64,000 nucleotides of DNA from Ascidia mentula (GCA_947561715.1 OX387201.1:5001-69000), one strand, 5' to 3'. Shown: positions 24,101 through 35,767, counted from the first letter of the stretch. Notes: generated by a model from the sequence alone, not told the origin. Translations and numbers: made by a program.

Positions 24101-27100
24101 CTACCAAGCTTTTCTGGCCATAGAAAGTTTATTGCAACAGCTGAAACTTGAAACCAAATCCCATGAGACATCGTGGACAATTAAACATGCCTGCAGCTAC
24201 TCATGAACTAGAGCTAAGTCGGGCTGCATATCAATGTACCAGTTCGATCGGATAGTTACTTATGTTTTAATATTCTGTTGAATCCAAATGTGGACACCGA
24301 ACCCTAATACTGATACCGAATCCTACCTGCAATGTACTTTCTTGTACAAATGTAAATGATTGTTGCTTGCAATTATATATGTGTGCATGTCATTGTGTAT
24401 TCACAAAACTGCTTGCTACAGGTATTCTGATTTGGTTGAATTTGAAAGTTTTTGTATAAGCACAATGTTGCAATTAACCAAGCAATCTGCTACAATCCCA
24501 GAAAAGCTTAAACTTAAAACTCAACATTATCAATTTCAATCATCATGAGGTTTGCAGGCTTGGCAGCCCAGGCATTGCAGCCTAGCTGGATCAGCCACTT
24601 TTTCCTGACAAGTCGGAGCAAGATTTGAAAAATCAAGCTCCCTGTGAGGTTTGAACTCACTACCCTGGGCTAACCAGGCCCAACGCTCTACCAACTGAGC
24701 TACAGGAGCTCAGTGGTTTCACGGGTTATATTGTGGCCAAAGTACACTGGTGCGCAAGCGCACAACTTGCCAGGAAACCTTCATGCATAAGTAGGGGATC
24801 TCTAAAACCATATAGACAATGCAGTAATATTTCATGCAATAACTGATGGGCAGGATCGCCCCACTGCGCAGGTTCTTGCTTGGCGACTGGGTTTTTTTTT
24901 TGTGTCATTTGTCTGTCATTGACCCAATTTTTTTAGAAATGTCACAAAAAATAAAAGCCATTTTGGACACAATGTCCCAAAAGAAATTGGCTGGTAGATT
25001 ATTCAAGTTGCTTACATTTTCGCGAACGAAAGTATTATGACGTAAATGACCAAAATAAATTGAAAATGTCCTAAATTTTTGCTGGCATTTCGGTCATTTG
25101 ACAGAAATTTTTTAGTGAAAAAAAAAACCCAGCTTGGCGATCACAGCTATCCTATCATACCATTGCATGAAACATTACTGTGTTTACCAATTTCAACTGT
25201 GTGAGTAGTTTGTGGTTTTGCTCGCTTAGTTCTTCAATAGCTCTTGTTTTTTCCCGCTCCACAGCCACCAACATTGCCTTCCTCTCATCAAGTTCTTCCT
25301 GTTGGGAAATACCCAAATGTTTCAACTGATTCTCAGCTAATATCAGTGATTGTTACCTGCATCCGCACGATGTCGCTGTTTAGCTGGCCAATGTTGGATT
25401 CACATTCACCACTTTTGCATTCCAACCTTTGACGAAGATCATGTTTTTCTTGCTCAAGAATCTGCATTGAGAAAAGGTAAATTTACTAATGTTTGGAAAG
25501 TGTGACAAGCATTGCTATACAGTCAGATTTACACAATACATGGATAGACACTGACATGCTGATTTTGAAAGGTGCTTGGTAGCACTTCAAGCTCCCGTTA
25601 AGTGTACACTTGACCCACTTAACAGATGTCACAATCATCCAAACACATGATGTGTCTTTAACATTATGCTACATATAAGTTAAATACTTGTTTATCAAGG
25701 AATTTATAATAACGAGGCAAATATTAAAGGCCTAATCCCTACCAATTAGGCTTTGCCACGTCATTATAAAGTGGTTAATACCCTAATTATTCATGATGCG
25801 TCAAGACTGGTTACAAGTCACACATTTACATAACTTCCATTTAAAAGTGCTGGATAAATATGTGGTTAGTTGTATGGAACATGTAACTAACTTTAACAAT
25901 ATTGAAATACAAACCAACTCTAAATTTACAAACCACACAAAGTACCACCAAAATGATAAGGTAACGAATAAACAAATTCATAAAAATATTCACAGTCATG
26001 TTTACATATAAATTTTTACAATGTCCAAATTTTGTCAACATAACAACAAGTTTTAACCACTAACGTTTACGCCTATAAAATTTTACACCTTTTAACATGT
26101 GTGGCATATTTTCCGTATATTTGGTCTTTTTCACATTGCAGAGGAAAGCAAATGGCAAAAATGCCTCATATGAATAAAGCTGGTTGTTGTCGTTATTCTG
26201 GTCATACAGTGAATGTATGTATTGAGTACCACAGAAATAACTTTAGTTCCAAATAACAAATAACAATTTTTGTGCATGTACCAAATTGTCCATTCATATA
26301 ACAAGCCTTTCTTTATAAACAGTCTAAAGACAATGCATGTTTGGGGTTGAAAGTCAACTACAATTATTGTAAGCTATTTTGTAATGCAATAAATATATTT
26401 ACTTTAATTACATTAACCTTACACCAACTCCAATGTAAAAAATTGAGCGAACTTGTATGTTGTGAATTGTCATGGAATTAACACAAACTTTAGTGCAGTT
26501 TTATTTTGCAAAAATCAGGCATTTGACTTCATATGATTATACAAGGTAACATTATTAAAGTTAAATGATTGTAATTCATAATTTTTTAAGATAAACATAA
26601 ATGTAGTATTATAATACAATCATGCATATTTACAACTGTAGCATCTTATCGATTTGTTCTGGTAAGTAGTTCATCATTCAAAGTTATTGGCGAACATTTT
26701 AATCACGAATAAATCCATCTCCCATTCTGCATGATTTGTATACCATCCACAAGGTACCATTAGATTGAGAAAAACAGAACTTGGTAGCCATTACCTCTAT
26801 CTGCTCTTCAAAATCTTCTCGCAATCTTTCATTTTCCTGACTGAGTTCCTCATTTTTTTCCAGCAATGACTTTCCAAGTTCAGCAGCAAGAATTAAATCT
26901 CTTTCCTTATGCTCCAACTGTGTGTAGACATCAGCCTACAATAATATGCATTTATTTTTTCAAACACACTCTTTTTCTCAAATTTAAAATGTTTATCAAT
27001 TTTTTCCAAAACATAATTTTTTTTACGCCACCACAATTTACCTCTGTTAACTCAATCTGAGATTCTGGCATAGAATCTGCTTCCATGTCACTTTGTTCAT

Positions 27101-27209
27101 CAACATTGGATAAGTATTGGGAAGACGTAGCTGCTAGATAACCATTTTCTAGGTATGGAAACAAACTGTCTTCCATCGACTGTAGCATTGTAGAACCACC
27201 GTTTTCCAT
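21148..27209 (-). CDS. BICDL1: BICD family-like cargo adaptor (BICDL/CCDC64)
   Basis: This is a coiled-coil activating adaptor linking dynein-dynactin to Rab vesicles. The start is ATG at 27209 (MENGGSTMLQSMED); the codon at 27260 is TTG. The N-terminal exon at 26.85 kb contains the conserved dynein-binding CC1-type box ERDLILAAELGKSLLEKNEE. Successive coiled-coil exons follow: LSAQVQQLRKEFLHHNKSAD with LQLESLKEEV near 23.5 kb, a heptad-rich exon near 23.0 kb, and RTKLDLMAVNSQLLEAIQQK near 21.7 kb, which matches the vertebrate BICDL C-terminal cargo-binding region. The end contains SWFSFRRARSNSG spliced to ESAKSATSSNGD and stops at 21148. Introns are larger than elsewhere (several over 1 kb) and hold a tRNA-like element. 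Introns in the middle are not resolved, and BICDL1 versus BICDL2 cannot be decided. Confidence 0.87.
24637..24709 (-). tRNA. tRNA-like sequence, probably the head of a SINE
   Basis: Read on the minus strand the 73 bases have an A box (TAGCTCAGTTGG), a D stem GCTC/GAGC, an anticodon stem TGGGC/GCCCA with loop CTGGTTA, and a perfect T arm GTGAG-TTCAAAC-CTCAC (B box). The acceptor stem has five Watson-Crick pairs, one G-U and one mismatch. There is one extra base between the D and anticodon stems, and no CCA. The most likely anticodon would be GGT (Thr). The imperfections and the position inside a BICDL intron favour a tRNA-derived SINE or pseudogene over a working tRNA; a possible tail lies at 24545-24636. 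Confidence 0.6.
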
Positions 27210-27919
27210 TACACACGTTTTGTCTATAACTTCATACTTTTGTCTAAACCCACAATGCAATAATTGACTGGAACAGCTTTTACAAAATGTATGTTTGAGG
27301 CACTACCGAACACTGATGTTGGTTTACCCTCTAAACCTCCAAACGTGCCAGAATTTGATCACGTCATATTGTATCCAAACTACCAGGTATTAATTATATC
27401 AACGTGCCATTATCCAACTAATCGCCTGCCCTGCAGCCAAGTGACACGCAAACGACATGCCCATTTCGCTTTTATGTGTTCATTTAAGATTAAACCAAGT
27501 CAAAATACAAACATTACAGAAAAAAAAGGAATAAATTATCAAAGACCAAATAGATTAACTTGATCGAAACCAATCGAGCAACATTAAAGTGAAGAATAAA
27601 TAATACTTTACCGGCTGCTTCATATTACTTTATTGCATGCTCGAGTGACTGCGCCCCTTGGTAACGTTTACGCCGCGGAAAGATGATTGTTTTTGTTTGC
27701 GTGCGGAATTCATTTCTTAACTTTCTGTCACACAGTACGTTGTTTATTATATTTTTTGTGTGGCGAAGGTTAAGTTAAAATGTGTTTGTTTGGTTATTAA
27801 ACGACTTATTTGACATCATTTTTTGCAATTTATTTGGAAACATACACAGATATTTTGCCAAGCATCACTAAAAAAATGTTGTATTTTTTGTTTTTTAGTT
27901 AAATTTAACATTGTAAAAC

Positions 27920-29995
27920 ATGGATATGCCTCCATTAGTGGACGTTGATATTGACACAGAAGAAAATCGACAGCTTCTCCAGGCAATACAACAAGGAGAT
28001 CTTTTGTCCAATTTAACTGATTCTTCAGTTATTCAAATTAATCCAAGAGTGGAAAATATTATTGAAGCTGAACTTACATCCCATGATGGCGCTGATAGTG
28101 GTATGTTGAGTTAACACATCTACATTCCATGTTTTAATCTTTTTTGTGAAAGGCATTGATGTGAAAAATGAAAGTCCATTTACAAAGCCTCTTCCTTTGA
28201 CTGAGGAAAGAATAAAATCTGATGAGAATATTCCTCAAACCACATCAAGGGTATAGAAAGCAAAACAATGTTGGCATAAATATTAATTGTTTCACTGCAG
28301 GTTTCAGGCTACAAACCTAAATCTCCATGTTTTCATCCAGATCCAAGTTACAAGCGGTGGATATCACCCCACACTACAAGGCAATTTTAAAATACAGTGT
28401 ACACAAAAACATATTGAAAAAGTTGCTTCTGTAAAGTTGTGTTCAAGAATGCATTTTTTACAGACAATTTGACCCAGGCACACAACAACGTATAATGAGG
28501 ATGGCAACCGTATCAGCCAGGTAACAAATTGTGTTTTTATATTCATGTTTTTTTGAGTAAACAGTAACTTTTTTGGCAGAAGGAGGCCAAGTTCTCTTTT
28601 CAGTGATGAAGGTCTGAGGCTGCCCCATAAACTTATTAGTAAGTAAAACTGTTTATTAATATTATTAAGCGATGCATGCCAACACTTATTGCACAACGGT
28701 TGGTTGAAAGCCCTATTCAAGTGGTATGAAAAGAAATACAATAAAATGTAATGTAATGAACGACAGCATGGCATGATGCAATGGAAAGCAGACCACCGTT
28801 GAGAATTGATATGTCTGGTCCAAGTCCAACCACTTACTCCCCAAGAAATAAACCTTTATATGAAACCAATGCTCCTGCCTATTCATTTGGAAGAAAAGAA
28901 TCTGAAAAAGGTAAGAAAATGTTATTGTGATTCTCCCACATAAATTAATCAAGTACTCACGTAGAGGGGAGTGGACAAAAGGCCTGGTCCAAATTATGGT
29001 TTCGGTCACATAGCCCTTTCACATACAAAACCAACTATGAAATGAGATGGCCAACAGCTCCACATTACCATCAAAATTCATTGCTTGGTCCAAAACAAGC
29101 AAGTCGTCCAGGTTTTCCAAGCCACAGCATTGGTTAGTGCAGTGTTTCTCAAACTTTTTCCAATCACGTACCGCTCATTTGTTTTTTAATACACTGCATA
29201 CCACCGTATTACTATACCATAACTCTTATGACATAACACCAATGAATAACAATTTAGCCAATATCACCAGTTGCTTGGATTTCTTTATTGTGCATTTGTG
29301 ATGCAATAGTATCAACGTGAAATTGTTGCACAGTTGAATACACGATGTCAGAATTACTTCAACAGTGCAACAATTTCACGTTGATACTATTTCGTCACAA
29401 ATACACAATAAAGAAAACCGACATCATGTATTTGCAGCGGTTTTGGCCTTTGCAAAGTGCGGCAAATTGTATAGAGTAGACTAAACCGCGTACCACTTGA
29501 AAAGCTCTCGCGTACCACAGTTTGAGAACCACTGGTGGATGATTCATTGAGTTTTTTTGCAAAATATCATGCTGAATGTAGTTGTTGCTTTGTAGGCTAC
29601 GTTATGTTTTAATTGTTTTGTCTCCAAAATCTGTCGTCTGTTGATTCTTACAGGTGTTCGCCATAACTTACAGCTTGTTGCAAAAGAAAAAGTAAATATT
29701 CCTGCATCAAATCAGTACGAGCCCGAGTTAGCTCACAGACATGTTACCCACCGGGCTCCAGCTTTTTCAATGGGATGTAAATTGCCCAACAAGATATGGG
29801 TTAAATCACGTAAGTTTTAGTTTTACATGTCCTGCATGGATAACTTGTGTTACTTCAACAGCAAATGTTCCCGCACCTAATGTATACAACCCGAAATCCT
29901 CCCTTCGTTCTGTTCGTCCATCCCATCCCGCCTTCACAATGTGCGTGGAAAGAAGATTTAAGCGACATGACGTTGGCCCTTTCGCAACTTTGTAA
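27920..29995 (+). CDS. Sperm-tail PG-rich (SHIPPO/ODF3-like) repeat protein
   Basis: This is a likely axonemal or sperm-tail protein. The start is ATG at 27920 (MDMPPLVDVDIDTEENRQ). The later exons carry SHIPPO-type repeats with a Pro-x-x-x-Tyr opening and a Pro-Ala-(Tyr/Phe)-(Ser/Thr)-(Phe/Met) close: PSPTTYSPRNKPLYETNAPA then YSFGRK, PASNQYEPELAHRH then APAFSMGCK, and PAPNVYNPKSS then HPAFTMCVERRFKR. The stop is at 29995 after GPFATL. One intron appears to use a GC donor at 28381. Another holds a 395-bp MITE. The exact human counterpart (STPG or ODF3-like) was not determined. Confidence 0.72.
28381..28463 (+). other. Probable GC-AG intron
   Basis: The exon ends CACACTACAAG at 28380 and the next bases are gcaatt. 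The acceptor gcattttttacag ends at 28463. Joining gives an uninterrupted frame reading HTTRQFDPGTQQRIMRMA. No GT donor is available at this point that keeps the frame. Confidence 0.5.
29140..29534. mobile_element. hAT-like MITE in an intron
   Basis: The ends CAGTGTTTCTCAAACT and AGTTTGAGAACCACTG-like are near-perfect inverted repeats of the hAT (Charlie) type. A second, larger palindrome lies inside (29280-29416): two arms of about 60 bp containing TATCAACGTGAAATTGTTGC around a short loop. It has no coding capacity. Flanking 8-bp duplications are not evident, so the copy may be old. Confidence 0.7.
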
Positions 29996-30723
29996 CGCCG
30001 TGTATCTATGCTCTGAACTGCTATGCAAAACAATGCCTGAAAGATTTACCGCATTCAGTGTTTTCGCGTTGAGATTATTACGTACAGAACACCCATTGAC
30101 CACTGTGACATATTTTTGTGGCTTTATTGCATTGAATTTTTACAAATGATTATAACTTGAAGCGTTGCTCGAAGTCCAGTGCTTCCTTTCATAATCCCGG
30201 AATTTTGGCCACTGGCTCAATACCTGGATGGTATAAAGGTAACCATTAACAAGAACAGTAAATAGCATCTTCGAAAATAATTTTAAACTTTTTTCCTTGT
30301 TTTCAAAGATATAACGGCAATGTTAAAAGCAAGAAATAGGTTTTTGTGTTGGTAAAATGATAAGAAATGAAATACAAAATATTTTTGTCATCAGTCATAT
30401 CTACAAGCGCTTTCTAAATGTTACTTTATGTTTAAACCAGGGAACCCCATTCTTTATGACCACGGCTTGGCAAATGACAACACCACGTGACAGTTACTGT
30501 GGTTGAAATAGGTTTTAATTCGTTTGGTTTCCGTTAAATTTTAAGTACGGTACCACGTCACAATGTCGTTTGTCATATAACAAGTCTATAAAGTGCTGCT
30601 TTAATTGTTCATGTTTCATGGGAATTTGGAAGTAAAGTCAATCACGTGACACACACTGAAGTTGGCGCGAAATCCCCCTAACCACGGTTTTGGGTCCCCC
30701 TGGTTTGACATTTCCAAATTATG
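29996..30723. other. Intergenic, no gene seen
   Basis: This lies between the convergent SHIPPO-like gene and secreted gene B. Only short frames are present and no motif was recognised. Confidence 0.45.
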
Positions 30724-32615
30724 TCATTTATTTGCGATCTGGTTTACAAATGCCCCGCAGTCTGGGTTGAGGAAGTCTGGTTTAAATTATGATTAATGTT
30801 GTTGCTGTACCTTCCATACCAGAACCGCTTGCATCTTGTTCAATGCAGTCTTCGTCATCCTGGGCAGATGGACAAGGTTTCCTCTCACCTTAATTTAATA
30901 TTATCCCTTTAATCACGAAGCAAATTTAATGGCACGGTAGGATTGGGCGTCACACACGCTCAGTTCATGTATTCAAAATCTCGTCCCATTAAAAAAGTTC
31001 TAGTTAGTGCATGTTTTTATGCTTCCATGATTTAATCAATGTCAACGTTTAATATGATAGTCCGTATAGATGTATGGATCATTTACGTTCCGGTGCAGCA
31101 CCTGTTGTGATAACCAAACGATAAACACAACACAGGAATAACAACAATAATTACATGTTGTGATTAATGAATAAAAACTGAATCAATTTAAAAAACCAAA
31201 GGCCCCTGGCAGGCTGTCGATCGCTCACCGCATCACCTACATGTTGGTCACAATATCAAATTATAAGTGTGCGCGGAATTTGCCCCCGTTTCCTCATAGA
31301 ATTTATAAAAGTTTATACGAGAAATAATCTCATGGTCAGGGAAAAGTTAAAATGCACGAATTCGTTCCCCGCAAACTTTGGGAGCCTCTCTGAATCACTC
31401 AAGCGTTACAACTGCTTTCACCAAGATAAATTTTTGCAAACTGATAAAAAATGACATACCCGAAGCTGTCTGGTCTCCACTAAACTCACCAGAACCGAAG
31501 CCAGAACCAGATCCGGAACCGGAACCGGAACCGGAACCAGATCCGGAACCAGTTTGTTTTTGGGAAAACTCCTCATCATCGATTGGTAGATTCTCCTTGT
31601 TTTCTTCACCTGAAAGCAATAAACAAAAATAAACAACACATTTTCTAGAAGGGAATCGATTTTTTTGCCAGAACGTGGATAATTTGTTCATAGTGATGGA
31701 ACCGCCAGGTTTGTTGTCAAAAAAGTAAATTGAAAGTAATGGAAACCTTTTCTGTCTCCACTGCATTTTCCCGAACCCGAACCTGATCCCGAACCAGATC
31801 CCGAACCACTCATAATGCAGTCATCTTCATCTGATAATTAAACTAAAATTTAACCACAAACTTCACTCTTCCTCGGAAATGTTTAAACATAATTTTGTGA
31901 TTTACTCAGCGGTAATCGTTTCCCACCTGCTCCTGTGCTCCCTTCAGTGCTTATGCTTCCTTCTATACACTCCTCGTCGTCTGGAGCCAGAGAGCAAGGT
32001 TTAACATTTTCTGCCAGGGAAAAAATATTGCATTCACATTGGGTAAAAGACGAATATGGCCGAACTACAAAAAAGCTGGATAAAAGTGGGAAACCGAATT
32101 TTTTCAAGATGAGAAATCACTGAATTAACACACACAATATTAACGTACTGTTGAGACCATTCATTCCACATCCACTTTCACCGCTTCCACAGCCCGAAGG
32201 TACTGGAAGATCTCGATAGAAAAATACATTTAGATAGAACCCTGTCCAAGACTGAAAACTATTAAGATAGCATAAAGACAAGTGCCTTACCTCTTTCTTG
32301 TGGTATTATAATGTGTACCAAGGTGACAGGCGCTGCTTCGCAAATGGTTACTAAATAAAAATACATCATACTAGTGTTACGTTTGCCAGGAATCTTCCTG
32401 GGAGTTTTTTTTGGGGGGGGGGGCTGAATCTTTATAGGTTTGGTTTTTTAATAAACCGCACTACATTTATATTAGAAACTGGTTGGAGAAAGAGTTGCCG
32501 ACAACGAAAATGATTAAGAACCACTACTTTAAATTAACAATTATTTACGCAAAAATACAAACATTACGAAGTTTATCTACTAACCTGCGAGACAAAACAG
32601 AACAAGAGGTTTCAT
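30724..32615 (-). CDS. Secreted Ser-Gly-repeat protein (proteoglycan-like), gene B
   Basis: The start at 32615 gives a signal peptide, MKPLVLFCLAVTICEA, split by an intron whose phase fits. Further exons read LVHIIIPQER, LPVPSGCGSGESGCGMNG, NVKPCSLAPDDEECIEGS, DEDDCIMSGSGSGSG, ENLPIDDEEFSQKQTGSGSG with a longer Gly-Ser run, ERKPCPSAQDDEDCIEQDAS, and a last exon DFLNPDCGAFVNQIANK to a stop at 30724. Nearly every internal exon starts after the first base of a codon and carries a variant of Lys-Pro-Cys, four residues, Asp-Asp-Glu-(Glu/Asp)-Cys, so the gene looks built by exon duplication. The acidic residues next to Ser-Gly dipeptides resemble glycosaminoglycan attachment sites (as in serglycin). 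The family is not recognised and the last exon is less certain. It is probably a paralogue of the next gene upstream on the minus strand. Confidence 0.65.
31490..31556 (-). repeat. Coding Gly-Ser repeat (GGTTCCGGATCT-type)
   Basis: A run of six-base Gly-Ser codon pairs (GGTTCC/GGATCT) encodes about eight Ser-Gly dipeptides in an exon of gene B. A second short run of the same type (GGTTCGGGA) lies at about 31777-31812 in the exon before it. Confidence 0.8.
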
Positions 32616-33066
32616 TTTTATTCAATTCTGTAGAACCTTGTACTAACAAGTTTGGACTCGACTCTGCAGTATGCGTCAGAGAGAACTTGTTATTCTCAAT
32701 TCTCTTCCGGTTTGGTCCCAATTACTTTCAATTGCTCTTCCAACTTAACTCGGCGACTTTTTTCAAAGACATGTTCAATGTTTAAATTTACATGCAAATA
32801 TTCTGTACCAGGCAATCCCTGTTGCTAAATGTGCCCCATGTTAAAATCCAAACCTACGTTTGGTGGGGGGCGAATGAATATTAGTGTTTTACAGATTGTT
32901 GAAATATTGGTGCGGTGGTAAACCGGTTTCAACTCAAGCCACAATGGAAACATAAGACAAATATACATACTGCAAATTACGTGTGTATGTTGGAACATTA
33001 GAACGGTTTAGTAACATTTTCTTCAAATACATTGAAAACATTAAACTTGGTGAACAAAAACTTCGC

Positions 33067-34333
33067 CTAAATGTCGTGATTTAGCCCCAGACATTCCTCG
33101 TCATCAATGGAGAATTTACAAGGCTTCATAGAAATCGTACTCCCGGACTTTAACATTTTGACGTCTAAAAAATATAAATTCATAGCTAGAAAAACAAAAA
33201 ATAAACGAAGATTAATATTTTCTCTTATTTTTGTAACCAAAAGCGTGCAATATTGTGTATAAAAGTCGAATATCACATGTCCTACTTACGCAAAGATGTC
33301 CCATATTTGGTGGAGCGGTTTTTTTCTAATTCTCCATCCTGCACACCTATTGCTCTTTTCCTCACATTTGCTTTGGCTCTAATTCTAATGTCATAAAATG
33401 TGATGACGCTTGTTAAATCTTTAACAATCCCGCTTCCTCCAAAATCCTTAGCAATCCCGCTCCCTCCAAAATCATCAGCAATCCCGCTCCCTCCAAAATC
33501 ATCAGCAATCCCGCTCCCTCCAAAATCATCAGCAATCCCGCTCCCTCCAAAATCCTTAGCAATCCCGCTCCCTCCAAAATCCTTAGCAATCCCGCTCCCT
33601 CCAAAATAATCAGCAATCCCGTTCCCTCCAAAATTATCAGCAATCCCGCTCCCTCCAAAATCATCAGCAGTCCCGCTCCCTCCAAAATCATCAGCAGTCT
33701 TGCTCCCTCCAAAAGCATCAGCAGTCCGGCTCCCTCCAAAAGCATCAGCAGTCCCGCTCCCTCCAAAAGCATCAACAGTCCCGCTCCCTCCAAAAGCATC
33801 AACAGTCCCGCTCCCTCCAAAAGCATCAACAGTCCCGCTTCTAACGTTCCCTCCAAAATCCTCAGCAATCCCGCTTTCTCCCGAACAATTTTCTCCGTCC
33901 AATCCCCGACCGCAAGGAGTAGAAAAAGATTTTAAATCTATAAGATGGCAAATTTGTTGAAACAACTTTTACAGACTAGCATACAATGATAAAACTAAAC
34001 TCCTTACTGTTAAGTTGCCATGACAACTCTAAACACCCCTGAGGATCAACTTGGCATGGTAACTTCCTAGTTGACAAATCTACATACACATGTACAATGT
34101 TAACTGTGGGCAAGGGAGTTCAAAAGTATTCAACCAACCTTCGCCGTTGCGATTTGTTCTGATGCGCTCAAGCAAACCCATTGATATATTTGTGGGCTGC
34201 AACATCACCTTTAAGCTAACCAAGAAACAAACCACACCTAAAACGTAATATGATTGATTTCTTGAAATAAATCATGACATTTTCTAACTAACCTGTCAGC
34301 AGAAAGAAAGCACCGCGGCAAAAGTGTGCCATA
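33067..34333 (-). CDS. Secreted nonapeptide-repeat protein, gene A
   Basis: The start at 34333 (MAHFCRGAFFLLTG) splices to VVCFLVSLKVMLQ, together a signal peptide. An exon LERIRTNRNGE follows, then a long exon beginning LKSFSTPCGRGLDGENCSGE and continuing as about 16 tandem nonapeptides of consensus Ser-Gly-Ile-Ala-Asp-Asp-Phe-Gly-Gly. After the repeats comes a basic segment, RIRAKANVRKRAIG. The last exon (33177-33067) ends MKPCKFSIDDEECLGLNHDI. The Pro-Cys-x4-Asp-Asp-Glu-Glu-Cys motif is shared with gene B about 450 bp downstream, which supports common origin. The donor gtaagt near 33290 fits the phase. The family is not recognised; a structural or adhesive secreted protein is only a guess. 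Confidence 0.62.
33410..33870 (-). repeat. 27-bp coding minisatellite (about 16 copies)
   Basis: Tandem 27-bp units, on the plus strand ccgctccctccaaaatcatcagcaat with small changes, stay in frame throughout. Variants group along the array: Thr-Val-Asp-Ala at the 5' end, Thr-Ala-Asp in the middle, Ile-Ala-Asp/Lys-Asp at the 3' end. This suggests local duplication and gene conversion within the array. All three frames of both strands tend to be open here as a result. Confidence 0.92.
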
Positions 34334-35279
34334 TTTTACGGGAACAAAAATACAAATTTGCAATAAGACTGCACACTCCTGGCTGAAATCACGTGAAAGG
34401 CTGCATAAACTTTAAGTTGGACGAGCAAATGTGTGAAGGTAAAACGACAGCACCTGACAACTACATTTAACTTCAAAGAAACGGAAAACGTTACTTGCCT
34501 GAAGCGTCCCGGATTTACAATTAAATTGCGTCTCAAAAAATTGTTTTCAAGATGCCTGAATTTCGACGCTTGGTAATTCATTGCTTCAATACTAATTACA
34601 AGCGTACAGTGTAGGCCTACTATTACCTAATATTACAAAGAAATCAATTGATATAAATCGAGCGCAACGTTACACTTATTAAAAGTTGGGAATTGGTTAA
34701 AATGATGTTTTGAGCAGCGAAATGATCAAGTAGTTTTGTCGTCGTAACAATATGATTTTCTAGTTTCGAACACAAAATAAATCATTTTATTTTGACTACG
34801 ACAAAAAAAATTGCAGAAAGTATAATTAGATGGGCACCATATAAACTATGGGGCACCGACGTTTTGTGAGCGAAACGAAATTAAAATTGGCCCAATTTGA
34901 TGACCCAAATAAGAGGCTCTTAGAACTTTACAAACCTTTCAAGCGCAATAGAAAGTGCAAGTTATGACGAAGCAATACACAATGAACTCGTTTACGATAA
35001 TTGTGGCAAACTTTCTCCAATTATAGTGTGGAAAATTACGAACTGGCTGCTCCTCAGATGAAGGAATTGTTAGCTGTTAGAATAAAACAAAAAGTGGTTG
35101 TGGTGCTGAATATTTCGCACAAGTACAAAAAAATATTTATTTTTGCTTGAATCGTTCTGTGTCATGCTTTACTGAACTCACGTGAATCTAGAGTAGTTTG
35201 CTCAACTTTGCTGTGCCAACTCGTTTTCTGAACTTGGGTGTCGGTAAATGTGCAGAAAATTAATTTTATTAAAGACCAA
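34334..35279. other. Intergenic, divergent promoters
   Basis: This separates secreted gene A (-) from the UPF0390-BCCIP pair (+) and is the likely promoter region for both. No convincing reading frame was found. Confidence 0.45.
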
Positions 35280-35662
35280 ATGCCACAAACCAAAATAAAA
35301 ACTAAAGTCCAAATTCCAAAGGCTTCAAAAAAGAAATCCAGCACGAATAAAAGACCCAACCTTAAGAAGAAAGGGGGTAAAGTACATTTGCTGGCTCAGT
35401 TAGTTGTACAAAATAACCCGAATGTTTTGTAGGTCGTGTAATTGCTCCGAAGAAGTCCAAGCTTGTTGAAAAAAACAAGTTAAAGAAAGTAAGATATTTA
35501 TTTCAAAACTTTTGTGATGTTATAAATTCTTGTTTTATTAAGACATTAACCCAGAATATCAACAAACAAATAGAAAAGGAAGTGGTTCTTCAGGCAGGAA
35601 AAAATAACGTTGGTCTGGCTTTAATTAATACCAAAGAAAACGACAAGAAGAAGAAAAAGTGA
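35280..35662 (+). CDS. C19orf53: UPF0390 / C19orf53-like small basic protein
   Basis: This is a small Lys-rich nucleolar-type protein of unknown function. The start is ATG at 35280 (MPQTKIKTKVQIPKASKKKS); the frame opening upstream lacks an ATG. The hallmark Lys-Gly-Gly-Arg-Val-Ile-Ala-Pro-Lys-Lys is split by an intron after KKKGG, with the next exon reading RVIAPKKSKLVEKNKLKK. The third exon reads TLTQNINKQIEKEVVLQAGK and ends in a Lys tail at 35662. Length and motif order match the vertebrate protein. BCCIP follows 105 bp downstream. Confidence 0.88.
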
Positions 35663-35767
35663 ATACTTGGCCCCCAAAAATGTATGAGCTTATTGTGGAA
35701 CTAAATGCTACAAAATTACTTTGGACAAAAACAATTCCTGTTGATTTTACAGATTTGCTTTGTGAGC
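35663..35767 (+). promoter_or_regulatory. Operon-like spacer with splice acceptor
   Basis: The 105-bp spacer has no AATAAA or ATTAAA and ends with a strong acceptor, ctgttgattttacag, at about 35751, 17 bp before the BCCIP start. This fits spliced-leader trans-splicing of a downstream operon gene. Confidence 0.55.

Noticed and set aside
27210..27260. N-terminal extension of BICDL
   Set aside because: It opens with TTG; the first in-frame ATG is at 27209.
33400..33960. Long open frames on both strands through the minisatellite (LLMLEGAGL-type and PLPPKSSAI-type repeats)
   Set aside because: They are alternate-frame readings of the 27-bp repeat. Only the SGIADDFGG frame links to flanking exons with a signal peptide and the shared Cys motif.
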